This document shows positions 1 to 11,949 of a DNA stretch of 64,000 nucleotides, one piece after another. The position numbers and the translations under genes are program-made. The stretch comes from Heloderma charlesbogerti (taxonomy: Eukaryota; Chordata; Lepidosauria; Squamata; Helodermatidae). Under the pieces are notes generated by a model. That model did not search any database and was not told the origin of the DNA. It saw only the letters and a list, made by a program, of their open reading frames with translations. Location of the stretch: the NCBI GenBank assembly GCA_026122225.1, contig JANEZZ010002199.1, positions 1 to 64,000 of the forward strand, read 5' to 3'. Every line of letters begins with the position of its first letter. Position 1 is the first letter of the stretch.

Positions 1-80
1 ATCTTTATTTATTCAGTGATTTCTGAATTTTTGCACCCCACCTTTCTACCAAGAAACTGGCACTCAAGTCAAATGATGAG

Positions 81-329
81 CAGCTGTGGCGTAGTGGGGA
101 GAGTGTTAGACTAGGAGCCGGCCAGCCGTGAGATCCAGGTTCTAGTCCCCACTCAGCCATGGAAGCTCACTGGGTGACTTTGGGCCAGTCACACACTCTC
201 AGCCCAGCCTACCTCACAGGGTTGTTGTGAGGATAAAATGGAGAGGAAGAGGATAATGTTATGTAAGCCGCCTTGGGCTCCTTGCACGAGGAAAAAAGAT
301 GGGATATAAATGCAATAAATAAATAAAAT
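81..329 (+). repeat. Sauria-type tRNA-derived SINE
   Basis: The head looks tRNA-like: an A-box-like stretch (GTGGCGTAGTGG) is followed by a B-box-like GGTTCTAGTCC. The body carries the characteristic TTTGGGCCAGTCACAC and a CAGGGTTGTTGTGAGGATAA block, and the element ends in a GATATAAATGCAATAAATAAATAAA tail. This architecture is that of the squamate Sauria SINE, whose 3' end is shared with BovB LINEs and which is thought to be mobilised by them. BovB copies occur elsewhere in the window. It is the best single marker of squamate origin here. Confidence 0.85.
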
Positions 330-384
330 CGGACCTCAAGTGCACACAGAGGTGGCCACAACATTGCAATATCAGTTGTGCATT

Positions 385-445
385 GGCTAAAAGTGCAATC
401 CTGTGCATGTTTACAGAAGTCCTATAGTCCCCATCATCCTGCAAA
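385..445. repeat. Partial palindromic MITE (GTGCAATCC family)
   Basis: The stretch starts GTGCAATCCTGTGCATGTTTA and continues with AGTCCTATAGTCCC. It resembles one arm of the hairpin elements at 9430-9560 and 59391-59494. Only one arm is recognisable. Confidence 0.4.
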
Positions 446-689
446 AAATGGCGATGTGTAATCTGCCTCCTTAATTATCACCTTAATAGACTTTGCTGGC
501 AGAGTAATTATGCAATACACTTACAACCTTACAACCAGCCCAGAGGAAGGATGTGAAACAGTGTTTGAACGTACACCTAATTTTGCATTGTGGTGGGACA
601 GAATCTGTGGTTGATATGGTAGGAAATGGTGAGTGACAGATCAATGGCTGTGGTTTCGTCCACCACATATACAGTATAACCGAAATTCT

Positions 690-1440
690 GCTACTGTAAA
701 ATTCCACAGTGGCACATCATGCACTGGGCATGTATGGCTGCCAGTGGAACCGGGTCACTGGTGTTTATTGATGACCTGACTGCTGATAAAAGCAGCAGGT
801 TGAATTCTGAAGTGTATAGGGCTATACTTTCTGCTCACATTCAGCCAAATGCTGCCAAACTGACAGGACGCCGCTTCATATTGCAGATGGAGAATGACCC
901 AAAACATACAGCAAAAGCTACTCAAGGGTTTCTCAAGGCAAAGAAGTGGGATGTTCTTCAATGGCCAAGTCAGTCACCTGATCTCCACCCAATAGAGCAT
1001 GCTTTTCACTTACTGAAGGCAAGACTGAAGGCAGAAAGACCCACAAACAAGCAGCAGCTGAAGCCAGCTGCAGTAAAGGCCTGGCAAAGCATCTCGAGGG
1101 AGGACACTCAGCACTGGGTCATGTCCATGGGTTCCAGACTTCAGGCAGTCATTGACTGCAAAGGATTTTCATCCAGGTATTAAAGGAGATCCTTAAGTTT
1201 GAAATGATGTTGGCTAGTTCCATTACTTATGAGCCCCCAACAATGGGTGTGTGTGTATGCCACTGGCTGTCCTTCCTGAATGGTTAGTGCCCCACTTTTG
1301 TCAAACCCCTTGAATTACAGCTGAAAGTCCTGACTTCGCTCCCATCTGGGTGTGTTTCCTTTCAACTTCAATGTGGTGGTGTACAGAGGCCAACTGCCAA
1401 AACAGCTATCCTTGTTCCAATATTTCTGGCCCTGTCTGTA
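690..1440 (+). pseudogene. Tc1/mariner transposase, 5'-truncated remnant with its 3' end
   Basis: The open stretch 719-1183 encodes the C-terminal catalytic half of a Tc1-type DDE transposase. It shows the block around SGTGSLVFIDD, the second catalytic Asp in MENDPKHTAKAT, and the third acidic residue in QSPDLHPIEH. The last part of the domain ends in VIDCKGFSSRY, close to the usual C-terminus. The frame appears shifted just upstream, because a GTAAAATTCCACAGTGGC stretch reads as the preceding VKFHSG block in another frame. The paired-type DNA-binding N-terminus is missing. Downstream sequence (about 1190-1440) matches the usual Tc1 3' end, including CAATGTGGTGGTGTACAGAGG. The copy is dead. 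Confidence 0.85.
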
Positions 1441-2221
1441 TGTGTATATATGTGTACTTTAAAATGTGGAAATGTTTTGGCAGAAAAATAGTAGCTTCAT
1501 TCGCAAAATACTATTATTCTGGCTCAGGAATCCAGTGCCACTTCTCTCCTTGAAGTGTACTGTATGTACTAATATTAATTTGTGAATGAAGCTTCTGTTT
1601 GTTGCTAATTAAGAGTTTCACCACAACAAATCTAGATTTTACACATGTATTTCAAGGAATTAAAACAGGAATATCTTTAATCTGCACAGTACTTCACAGA
1701 ATGCACTATTAATAATTTTCCCATTTTACTAACGTCTTGAAGAATAAGCACATGTAAAACTAAAAGACAGCAAACAACTTGTTTTTCCATACTGATCTCT
1801 CTGTTTACTTACTGTTCCACAAACGGCAACAACACGAATGCTGTATAGGCCGCCGGACAGGCAGGCGGGCAGCACAACTGGACTCTGCATATCGGTGGGA
1901 GTTACGCAAAGCGCTGGTATGTATTGCTTACTATTGCTAGGTGGGTAGCATTTGGAGCAGTGCCCAGACCAGCAAGGAACTGCTTGCACAAAACAAGAGG
2001 CCGCTGGCTACAGCGTGGAGTGTGTCTGCTGCTGGTGGGGCAACCACCACTCTGTGTTGCCTCTTCATGCACATCTGGAATTGGTTCTCTCCCATTTGCA
2101 AATGTGCACGAACTGAAGGTCACACACAATCAAAAGCGTACACAGTCTGCATTACTCCAAACATGGCAAAGATGGAAACAGGACATGGGCATATGTGCGC
2201 AAGTCATTGCTCTTTAGAACG
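1441..2221. other. No gene seen; 3' flank of the hAT element
   Basis: No coding similarity is recognised. The stretch should contain the left terminus of the hAT element whose transposase begins at 4840 on the minus strand, but no TAGGGATG-like inverted repeat was found here. The end is either too diverged to see by eye or lost. Confidence 0.4.
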
Positions 2222-4840
2222 TCAAGTAACATTAGTGGCCGTGTCATCCTCCGTGTCGTCCTCCTCGTCACTTGATGACTGCTCTATTCCTCTGGCAGTT
2301 TCAGCTGGTGGTGGTGGTGGAGGGAGGTGCTGCTTAGGAGTCCATTTCCGGTTAGAGCGTATAAAGGCAAGGGTGGAGACGTGTGCTGGTGTGAGTCTGC
2401 TTCGGCGGGTGGTGACAATGTTTCCAGTGGTGGAGAAAAGCCTTTCAGAGGACACACTCGAGGGAGGGCAAGATAGATGCCAAATGGCAACTTTGGTCAG
2501 ATTTGGCCAAACTCCACATTTTGTGTTCCAGTAAAGGAGAGAATCACTCTCTGGTCTGCTGTGTGTTACAGAGAAACTGTCTCTGGCATAAGCTTTCAGT
2601 TCCTGGACAGCCACATCATAAGCCGATCCTTTTCTGTGTCTTTCTGTACAGTTCTCCTGCCCAGTTACACCGAGTTCCACTGCCAATGAGGAGTACAAGT
2701 AGAACTTTCCACGAGCTGCCTCTGTATGTTGTGGTGGTGCAGGTGCTGTAGCATCATCGCCCTTCCTGCTGGTGAAGTTGCTGCTGCAGCTATTATCTTC
2801 AGGGGAGGTAGTAGTCCTCCTAGCCTCACTCTTCCCCAGTTCCTCCTCATCCAGAACATCTTTCTTGTAGAACTCTATGATTTTCTCAGTTATATAGGTT
2901 TTAAGACTTTGGGAACCAGGGTCCCGGCTTTGCCGCACCTCCTTCAATGTGCTATCCCTGAACCGCGGTTCAAGGAATGATGCAGCAATGTATTTCATAT
3001 CCCTCCGCATCAAAGTGATGTGTTTGTTGGTGCCCATCTCCTGTAGAAGGAATTCAGCAAGCCTAACTGCAGCGTTGGGGCCTTGACTGTATTCAGTGGT
3101 GGCGCGCTTACAAAGCCCAGCACGGCATTTTCTCAGCGCTCCCTCTATAATCTTCAGCACGGGTAGAACTTGGCCCAGTGTAGCATTCTCTGCACTAAGT
3201 AGTATTGTGCATTCATCAAATACTTTTAATATGTCGACCAGGTCTTGCATCAACACCCACTGCTCTGGTTTGACATAAAATTTGAAAGAATGCTGTTCCT
3301 CTAAAATGTAATCACTTATAGCAGCTTTCTGCTCACAGAGTCTCTCTAGCATATGCAATGTGCTGTTCCAGCGTGTGCACACATCCAAGATGAATTTGTG
3401 TTGTGGAAGACCACGCCTACATTGGATGGCACCTATTGCCTCCATTGACGAACAGGACTGTCTGAAGTGGGTGCAAATGGATCGGGCCTTCTTAAGTAGC
3501 TTGCCTATTTTAGGGGATGCGTTCTTCAATCCCGAACACACCACAAGGTTCAAACAGTGCGCAATGCACTGAACGTGGTTTATCCCTGCAATGTGGACTG
3601 CTTTCAGGTAGTTGGAGGCATTATCTGTCGCTAAACAGCCCACTGCTAGATTTAAGGGGACAAACCAGGATTTAACAACACCATCAATTTTCTTTGTAAT
3701 GCTTTCTCCTGTGTGTGTCCCAGAGAACATTGTGAGGGCCAATGTCGCCGTTCTCCGAGTCAGTCTGCAGACCTCATTGACAGATACCCATTGCGCAGTG
3801 ACACACAGATAAGACTTTGTTTGATTGCTTGTCCATGTGTCACTCGTTAGATGAATGCTTCCTCCAACTGCGCGCTTCAAATCCTGCTGGAGTACCCTCC
3901 TGACTTCAGAAGCCAGGGCTGGAATGGCAATGTCACTAATGTAGTGACGAGAAGGGACCTCCCACCGAGGGCACAATTCCTTCACCAAGTCTCGGAAGGC
4001 CTCCTCTTCCACTATGGAGAAGGGCAGCATGCAATGAGCAATGAACTCTGTCAGGGCACGATTCAACCTTGCTGCCTGGATGCTGCCTGAGGGGAATTTC
4101 TGTGTCAGCGAGAGGCATTTCTCCATTGACAACTGCCTCTTAAATAAGTTGCCTTCTGTGTTCTTCTCACCCGAACTATTTTGTGTCTGGCCTTTGCAAG
4201 ATGATGCTAAGAAGGCAGAAAAGGTCTTTTGGGTTTGTTGTGAGAGTGACTCGCCTTTACTATCTTTTGGCACGAGTTGCGCATGATGCACCTCCATGTG
4301 TCGCCGCATGGAAGACGTGCCCACTCGTCCACAGCCCCCTTCCTTTCCTAGGCGCACACGACTTCGACAAACATTGCAAAGTACAACATACCGATCGTTT
4401 TCTTCATATTTGAAGAAGCGCCACACGTAAGAACCCACCCTTCCGCCATCTTTTCGTTGGTGAATGGGAATTTCAGTTTTAGATGAAGTGGCATTGGCAA
4501 CTGTACGTTTCCGCTCATCTCTGTCTGTGGATGCTGTTGGTGGCATTGGTAATGATGATGATGACCAGTTCTGAGGAGCAGGGGATCTCAGTTCCTGAGA
4601 CCTGGGATTGCTCCCAAAGAACCCTGCAGGCTCGACCACAGACTCAGTCTCAGGGACATTGGTACTCAAAGGCTCATCATCATCGTCGCCTGAATCACCG
4701 ATGAAATTAAGTCCTTCGGGCCTATTTTCCAAATCACATGTACCACTGCCCACAAGATAATGATCAGAAGGTAGCTCTGGACCTCGTTCATCTTCTGTCC
4801 CACTTTCACTCTCTGATGCAGGGAGGACGGTTGTGGCCAT
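2222..4840 (-). CDS. hAT-superfamily transposase with BED zinc finger (ZBED-like), uninterrupted
   Basis: An open frame of 873 codons from the ATG at 4840. The frame is open for 27 more codons upstream, but a TTTACAG acceptor-like site lies 2 bases before this ATG, so the upstream part is probably intron. In order: an acidic N-terminus; a BED finger at about residues 138-186 (Trp140, Cys155, Cys158, His181, His185/186); a hAT catalytic core with SDTWTSNQTK, then ATDNASN, then the conserved CIAHCLNL; a TRWNST block; and a C-terminal dimerisation region with SSERLFSTTGNIVTTRRSRL. This is the usual full hAT order, with no stop or frameshift, whereas most transposon frames in this window are broken. 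It could be a young autonomous element or a domesticated ZBED-like gene. The 5' flank ends in a terminus shared with nearby MITEs, which favours a transposon. Confidence 0.9.
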   Translation of the reverse strand: MATTVLPASESESGTEDERGPELPSDHYLVGSGTCDLENRPEGLNFIGDSGDDDDEPLSTNVPETESVVEPAGFFGSNPRSQELRSPAPQNWSSSSLPMPPTASTDRDERKRTVANATSSKTEIPIHQRKDGGRVGSYVWRFFKYEENDRYVVLCNVCRSRVRLGKEGGCGRVGTSSMRRHMEVHHAQLVPKDSKGESLSQQTQKTFSAFLASSCKGQTQNSSGEKNTEGNLFKRQLSMEKCLSLTQKFPSGSIQAARLNRALTEFIAHCMLPFSIVEEEAFRDLVKELCPRWEVPSRHYISDIAIPALASEVRRVLQQDLKRAVGGSIHLTSDTWTSNQTKSYLCVTAQWVSVNEVCRLTRRTATLALTMFSGTHTGESITKKIDGVVKSWFVPLNLAVGCLATDNASNYLKAVHIAGINHVQCIAHCLNLVVCSGLKNASPKIGKLLKKARSICTHFRQSCSSMEAIGAIQCRRGLPQHKFILDVCTRWNSTLHMLERLCEQKAAISDYILEEQHSFKFYVKPEQWVLMQDLVDILKVFDECTILLSAENATLGQVLPVLKIIEGALRKCRAGLCKRATTEYSQGPNAAVRLAEFLLQEMGTNKHITLMRRDMKYIAASFLEPRFRDSTLKEVRQSRDPGSQSLKTYITEKIIEFYKKDVLDEEELGKSEARRTTTSPEDNSCSSNFTSRKGDDATAPAPPQHTEAARGKFYLYSSLAVELGVTGQENCTERHRKGSAYDVAVQELKAYARDSFSVTHSRPESDSLLYWNTKCGVWPNLTKVAIWHLSCPPSSVSSERLFSTTGNIVTTRRSRLTPAHVSTLAFIRSNRKWTPKQHLPPPPPPAETARGIEQSSSDEEDDTEDDTATNVT

Positions 4841-6071
4841 TTCTGTAAAGAATCCAAACAGAAGCAGAATTTCAGGACAAATGCACCATTCTACACATGA
4901 ATAATAGCAATGAGAAAACACTTATACAAATGTACGAAACATAGCTTGGAATTGCAATCCAGAAGGTGCAGATGTAAGGCACTACTGCACTGAAAGCGCT
5001 GAGAAAACATACGCCACACGGTGCAAATAAAATGTACATACTTCAAAGCTCCGCAAGAGTTGTGTAAAATTGTCCTCGCTGCTCAGACTCTGAAAAGACT
5101 GTATCATCGCCGTGCGAGGATTCATCCTTTGGAATGAGGCAGACTTTGTGACTGTCATTCTGCTGCTGTAGAATCTCCATGGGAATATTTTCATCTGCTT
5201 TGGACACACTTCTACCCTTCCTGTTCCTCCAGAAATGTGGCTGGCTGTGCCACTTTCGGCAGCAGTATTTGGTGGTGTGTGCTGCTTAAGGTTGCAGGGT
5301 GAATTGGTGCTGGGGCTATTGGCGATGGTTACACCTAGGGCTTCCTGCTCCTCCAAATAAAGGCTCATTTGACTTTCCATTGAAAGAAGCCGCCTCTGCA
5401 GCCTGAAACACAGGCTGCTGGAGGATGGAGTCCTTCACAGCTGAAACACAGGCTGCTGCCCTTCCCCCGCCATGTGCAGCCACCCCAAATCCCCAAAATA
5501 AAGGCACATTTGGCTTTCCATTGAAAGAAGCCGCCTCTGCAGCCTGAAACACAGGCTGCTGGAGGATGGAGTCCCTCCAGGAGCCCTGGAGGGATCTCTC
5601 ACCTCACCTCACCTGACAATAAAAAAAAAAAAGATTGAGGATAGTATACCATGTATTTGTTCTACAAGGGTTATGTTCTCGTATTGTTTATGGAGCTGTA
5701 CAATTCATTTTGTTTGAAAAAATATATATTTATATGCATCACATTGCGTCCATCCGATTTACAAATTATATTGCATATTTATATATGTACATTTTGCGAC
5801 ACTGCGAAGAGAAAGAAAGCCATGTGGTCGCAGGGAAAATACATATTATCGTAATAATAGGAAACGCATTTGCATACTATCCTTCCGATTTACGAATTAC
5901 ATTGCATATTTATCTTTGTAAATTTCGCCATTTTGTGAACCAAAAAAAAGGAGCCGCGTGATCGCTGGCTCCGCAGGACTTCGTGGCACTGTTCCACTGA
6001 GCATTCTGCAACACGGATTGATGGCAATTCGATCCCATTTCAATTCGTGGTGGAATTCTCTGACATCCCTA
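4841..6071 (-). mobile_element. 5' region and right terminus of the hAT element
   Basis: The sequence upstream of the transposase ends at 6071 with GAATTCTCTGACATCCCTA. This is the same inverted terminus (TAGGGATGTCAGAGAATT read inward) seen at 37068. A minus-strand open stretch at 4982-5380 could be an upstream exon, but shows no known domain. The following 8 bases (CCTAGAAT, 6072-6079) would be one target duplication, but the mate was not found. AT-rich sequence at 5620-5950 holds repeated TTACATTGCATATTTAT-like blocks. Confidence 0.55.
5352..5574. repeat. Direct duplication, about 82-bp unit, 141-bp spacing
   Basis: A 60-bp block at 5374-5433 recurs at 5515-5574, and similarity extends about 22 bp further upstream of each copy (CCAAATAAAGGC versus CCAAAATAAAGGC). 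The intervening part repeats a shorter piece (CTGAAACACAGGCTGCTG). It lies in the 5' region of the hAT element. Confidence 0.85.
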
Positions 6072-6506
6072 CCTAGAATCATCCTTCTGGTGTCTGCTAC
6101 TTGCCCAGTTCACACTGGAATACGAGATAGGAAATGATGTAATGGAGAAGTCAGTGGTCCTCTGCTCACAGCCATTTCCCTGCGCAGAGAAAGGAAGGCC
6201 AAGCCTAGAGGGATGTGCCTGCTGAAGATCACGCACATCCTCCCAAGGACAGCCAGGGAGCATCATTTGGCATCTAGTCTACCCTGTCTCATATAGTTCT
6301 GGTTCACGGCGCCCACGTAGCCCTCACCCCACTCCCACCAAGAGTTTCTGAATCCCTCTGGGATTCAGGCTGGACGAAAAGAGCACAGGATAGCAAGATG
6401 TCATGAAAATGGTCAGGGCAGACAGCCTGTTCACTACTCCTTGAAGACATCATTACTGCTATGTTAAGACAGCACCAGGAGTTCTCTATATCAGGTGGGC
6501 AGAAAG
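6072..6506. other. No gene seen
   Basis: Unique-looking sequence between the hAT terminus and the CR1 fragment. The short open frames here carry no recognisable motif. No KRAB-B or zinc-finger coding sequence was found on the minus strand. Confidence 0.4.
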
Positions 6507-7128
6507 TAAGAACATAAGAAGACCCCTGCTGGATCAGACCAAGGGTCCATCTAGTCCAGCATCCACACAGTGGCCAACCAGCTGTCAATGGGAAACCCAC
6601 AAGCAGGACGCGAGGGCAACAGCCCCCTCCCCCAGCAACTGGTGTACGTAGGCTCACTGCCTCTGAGACTGGAGGAAGCATATAGCCATCAGGACTAGTA
6701 GCCACGGAGAGCCTTCTCCTCCAGGAATCTGTCCAAGCCCCTTTTAAAGCCGTCCAAATTGGTGGCCATCACTACATCTTTCTTTTATCTGTCCTGAAGC
6801 TGCCACCAATCAGCTTCATGGGATGACCCCTTTGGGTGCTAGTATTATGGGAGAAGGGGAAAAATGTCCCCCTATCCACTTCCTCTACACCCTGCATAAA
6901 TTTGTACACCTCTATCATGTCTCCCCTTACTTGCCTTTTTTTCTAAGCTAAATAGTCCAGGACATTGTAACCTTCCCTTATAGTAGAATTGCTCCCGCCT
7001 CGTGAACATTTTACTTGCCCTTTTCTGCACCTTTCCAGTTCTACAATATCCTTTTTTAGGTATCACGACCAGAACTACACACAGTATTCCAAGTATGGTT
7101 GCATCAGAGATTTCTATACAGTACAATA
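6507..7128 (-). mobile_element. CR1-like LINE, 3' end (ORF2 C-terminus plus 3' UTR)
   Basis: Read on the minus strand, the right part encodes remnants of the conserved ORF2 tail (GLFSLEKK) and the left part is the 3' UTR that ends in CTTATGTTCTT. The plus strand shows the typical CTGCTGGATCAGACCAAGGG and GTCCATCTAGTCCAGCAT blocks. The same family recurs at 39060, 56780-57310 and 58640. Several frameshifts make it non-coding. Confidence 0.8.
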
Positions 7129-7185
7129 AAATAGAAGTTTAAAGCAGCAATATCACAATGACTACTGAAAACCTTGACTCTATCA

Positions 7186-8636
<1,451 letters not shown>

Positions 8637-8651
8637 CTGAGCGGGCTGCAT
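8637..8651 (-). CDS. Start exon of the KRAB zinc-finger gene (MQPAQ)
   Basis: ATGCAGCCCGCTCAG on the minus strand is followed directly by a strong GTAAGG donor. It encodes five residues in phase 0 and joins in frame to the KRAB-A exon at 7341, giving [18 protein letters not shown] short start exon before KRAB-A is normal for the family. Possible acceptors (GAAG or GTAG) lie about 10-20 bases upstream of the ATG. I chose this ATG because the joined reading frame and both splice sites fit. Confidence 0.75.
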
Positions 8652-8772
8652 AGTGGCCCTTTCTACTTCACCAGAAAGAGGAGACAATCTAGAATGTGTC
8701 ACTGAGGACTTTCTACTGCCTCTGAGGAAGACAAAGAAGGATGGCATGTTTTGTTTTGAAAAATCTGTCATC

Positions 8773-8950
8773 ACTTATTTATTGAATTTCTTAGTCACTT
8801 CTCCTTAAAAAGACCCAAGGCGAACTACAACAATTTCTTAAACAAAATTATTGTAATACAGTAACTACAGAATACACAGTATCAAATATCTAAGAACAAT
8901 TTCCATTAAAAATATCAAAACATCATAAAACGACTCAAACATCAGTATGT
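8773..8950 (-). mobile_element. L2-like LINE 3' tail
   Basis: Starts with an ATTTATTGAATTTCTTA tail, followed by a sequence like the antisense 3' UTR of the L2 copies at 26174 and 31215. It is short and diverged. Confidence 0.45.
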
Positions 8951-9344
8951 GTTTTCTCTGCTAGTTCTGTGCCTGAAAATCCGTGGTCTCCCTGTGCTTT
9001 TGGTCTAGAAAGGCTCAAGAGTGTTTGACCTTCCTGTCTCTTCCCACACAGCTTCTCCTCTTTTATGCCTGCAAAAATCCTACCCAGTTATCCACATAAA
9101 GATAAGAAAAGCAAAGTAACACACCCCTGGTGTTAAGACGTTTGCCTTAATTTACATGGTGTGCACATTACATACATGTAATTTGTAAACCAAGCATGTA
9201 AGTGAAGGGAGGAGAGGGGGTTGCCCAGCCTCCCTGCAGTGTAGGCAACAGGCAAACAATTACCCGGTAGGCTGCCACCACCCCTCCCATCCGCCTGAGC
9301 CAGGGGACTCTCAGTCCTTACTGGTCTTTTAGATCAGTCATTTT
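8951..9344. other. No gene seen
   Basis: No recognisable coding or repeat signature. It lies in the presumed 5' UTR intron between the KRAB start exon and the CpG island. Confidence 0.4.
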
Positions 9345-9795
9345 AAGTCTGTGGCTGCATTTTAAATCTCTGCATTGCTGCTAGGTTTTATTTTGGGCTG
9401 TGCTTGTATACTGTAGTTTTCCACTTTCAGGGCACAATCCTATGCAGGTTTAGACAGAGAAAAGGCCTACAACTCCCAGCATGCCGTAGCCAGCTGCTGA
9501 CTGGGGAATGCTGCGAGTTGTAGGCTTTTTCTCTGTCTAAACCTGCGTAGGATTGCACCCTTATTTATTTCATTTCTATACTGCCCAGTTGCCAAAGCTC
9601 TCTGGGCAATTCCCCAAAATTAAAACCACAAGGTACAGTATAAAACAATATAAAATATGAAAGCTTAAAACTACAATATAAAAGTACTTTTACCTTTTAT
9701 ATTGTATTTCATGATGTATTTTGTGGTTTTGTTGTGAACCACCCAGAGAGCTTTGGCTATTGGGCGGCATGGAAATGTAATAAATGAATAATCCT
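9345..9795. mobile_element. Fragments of L2 3' ends around a MITE
   Basis: 9345-9429 and 9690-9795 read as L2 3' UTR on the plus strand; the latter has the AGAGCTTTGGCTATTGGGCG block and an AATAAATGAATAA tail. 9561-9690 is the same region on the minus strand (CTTATTTATTTCATTTC, then AAGCTCTCTGGGCAATTC). The MITE at 9430-9560 lies between them. Confidence 0.7.
9430..9560. mobile_element. Palindromic MITE (GTGCAATCCTA family)
   Basis: Terminal inverted arms of about 53 bp: GGGCACAATCCTATGCAGGT at the left and its complement ending GTAGGATTGCACCC at the right. The inner arms carry CCTACAACTCCCAGCAT and its complement. It has no coding capacity and is a typical foldback MITE. Confidence 0.85.
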
Positions 9796-9912
9796 ACTCA
9801 AGTGCTACTTAGAGTAGACCCACTGAAATGAATGGGGCTGAAGTTAGTCATGACTAACTTCAGCCCCATTCATTTCAATGGGTCTACTCTAAGTAGCACT
9901 TCAGTTGGATTC
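9789..9912. repeat. Near-perfect 102-bp palindrome (MITE-like hairpin)
   Basis: Arms 9800-9850 and 9851-9901 are complementary at 50 of 51 positions with no spacer. They meet at AGTTAGTCATGACTAACT. Weaker complementarity extends outward to about 9789 and 9912. It is the same family as the hairpin at 7426. Confidence 0.9.
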
Positions 9913-11774
9913 TACCCCTTGATACCCCAAAAGCTAAGAGAGACAGAGACCACAGAGAAGGCCCTCAGAAGCAATGCTGTGTTTTATTAAAGAAGGACTG
10001 AAACTGAATTAAAGTCACACATCAGGAGCATCAGAATCATACATTAACACCTAGGAACGTTAAAGGGCAGCAAACATTTAGAAATCAGTAAAAATTGTGC
10101 GTAAGGGTGTCTGCGTGTGGTCAAAAAGGGGTGATGGAAGTGTGGCACTTTGAAGAGAACGGCTTTAATTCATGCACCGAGCCAAAAGGCAGCAGCTGAC
10201 ACTGAGATGAAAACTAGCCCTTTGAAGAGGGAGGCAAATGCCAGCCAAAAATCGGCAGCCATGAGTGCCTTTCAAGCAAGCCTGTGTGCGCGCGAATGGC
10301 TGATTATGGACAGAGCAGGGAGAAAAGGGGGCGGAAGGAAAGCAGTTTCAAGCCTGGGAGAATTTGAATGGGGTGGAAGGAAGCAGGCTGTTTTGGGAAT
10401 GGGGGGAGTACAGCAAATGCAGAGGTTTCTGGAGAAAGCGGTTGGTGTGAGGCTCCAACTCCAAGAGTTTTGATGCTGGGAATGGAAAAACACCGGAACC
10501 ACAGCTACTGGCTTATGTAAGTAAAACCGAAGTTGATGCAAAGAATTACCTCTCGTTATCTGCTGACTTGTGAGCCTCGGAAGCCCTCTTGAGCCTCTTC
10601 TGAGAGCAACAGAGTGGTGTGAGGGTCCTTCCTGGATGGAAAAATGGAAAGATTTGGGGTGCTCCTTTTGTCCCTCTTCTCAGGATTTAGTAATTAACAT
10701 GGAACAAAATGAGTTGCTCACAATGGCTTTTCAGGTGTCAGGCACTGGGGCAAGAAAGAAGAAAATGGCTTTTCTTTCTCTTCCATTATGTGAGGAAAAG
10801 TGTGGGAGTTGATGGGTCCTTTGCATTCACATTTCTGGTGATCACAGCTCTAGGGAAAAAGCTAGCCTGGGGGATTTGGGTAATTGCCTTAGACAAAGGC
10901 CTCACTGAAGTGCCAAAAGCAGAAGCTGCCCTTTTCCCTTTCCAATTCCATTTGGGCACAATATCAGAGGGGTTTTTTAGGGTTTCACAGCTTAAAGGGT
11001 ATTTAAAATACTTAAAAGGTTAAAGTGACACTTTCCTTCCATCTGGCTTAAACAGGAAGGTTAGAAATCAGGATAAAATATTTCGGGGGGGGGCATTCGT
11101 GGTTGGTGCTCCGAAGCCCCAGATGTGAAATCTGCAAGCGTTAACACAGAGGAATGAAAGCAATCAGAACCCAGTGGCTGACCAGAAAATTGTTGGCAAG
11201 AAGTATTTTCTGTGCTTCCCCTGAAATGCAGGGCCTGAATTGTCCCATGGAGCTGTTACTCTGCTCTCTCCTCCAAGCCCAAAGTACAGCTCCCTTTCCA
11301 AGGCACAGGCCATTTCTTTTCAAAACAACCGAATGGGGGGGGGGGACGCCTTGCGGGTTATGCGAGGGCTCCGCAACAGACCTAGAACAGACCATGGGTG
11401 ATGCGATGTTTAACCCTCGCAAAACCGATGCCCTCCAGATCTGCACAACCCTGAGCGGACGCTGCAAAACGGCACCCCTGGGCGCTGCAGCCTCGACCAC
11501 AGCGGGCTGCCCTGTAATGTTACGCGGGCCACCGTCTTCACCCTCGGCCCACATCTCACGTGCGGAAATTACAACACGGGGGGTTGTAAACAGAGAACAT
11601 GTGTTACTGGGCGGATGAGAAACGTAAAAATAAACCCCACCTCACCCCCATCTGCACGATGGGGATGTCAGCAGCAAGTAACATTGGAGGGCTGCTGCAG
11701 ACAAGTAACACTCAGCCTCATGCTACCCACCTCATCCCCCTCTAACTCCGGGCATATCGTAGCTCTAAATGGGG
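9913..11774. other. No gene seen
   Basis: Moderate-GC sequence without recognisable exons. The short open frames at 10150-11620 show no domain, codon pattern or splice context. It lies between the KRAB start exon and the CpG island and is probably the first intron of that gene. Confidence 0.4.
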
Positions 11775-11890
11775 CGGGCCACTTGTGGCCCTCCAGATGT
11801 TTTGGCCTGCAACTCCCACCGGCCCTAGCCGGCCTGGCCAACGGAGGGGGATGCTGGGGGCCGTGGGGAAAACACCTGGGGGGCCACAGG
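11775..11890. repeat. hAT-like MITE fragment (CCCTCCAGATGTT family)
   Basis: Contains GTGGCCCTCCAGATGTTTTG and CTGCAACTCCCACC, the common palindromic amniote MITE. Related copies are at 18510-18649 and 52656-52786. Confidence 0.6.
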
Positions 11891-11949
11891 CGGCCCGCTC
11901 CTGCCCTGTAGCACAGGGGCCGCGCCCCGAGCCCCACCAGGCAGGGGCG

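Noticed and set aside
4982..5380. A 132-codon minus-strand frame upstream of the transposase as a separate gene
   Set aside because: No domain is recognised. It may be a 5' exon of the hAT element but splice evidence is lacking.
10150..11618. Several 80-154-codon frames as exons
   Set aside because: No motif, no family similarity recognised, and overlapping frames on both strands.
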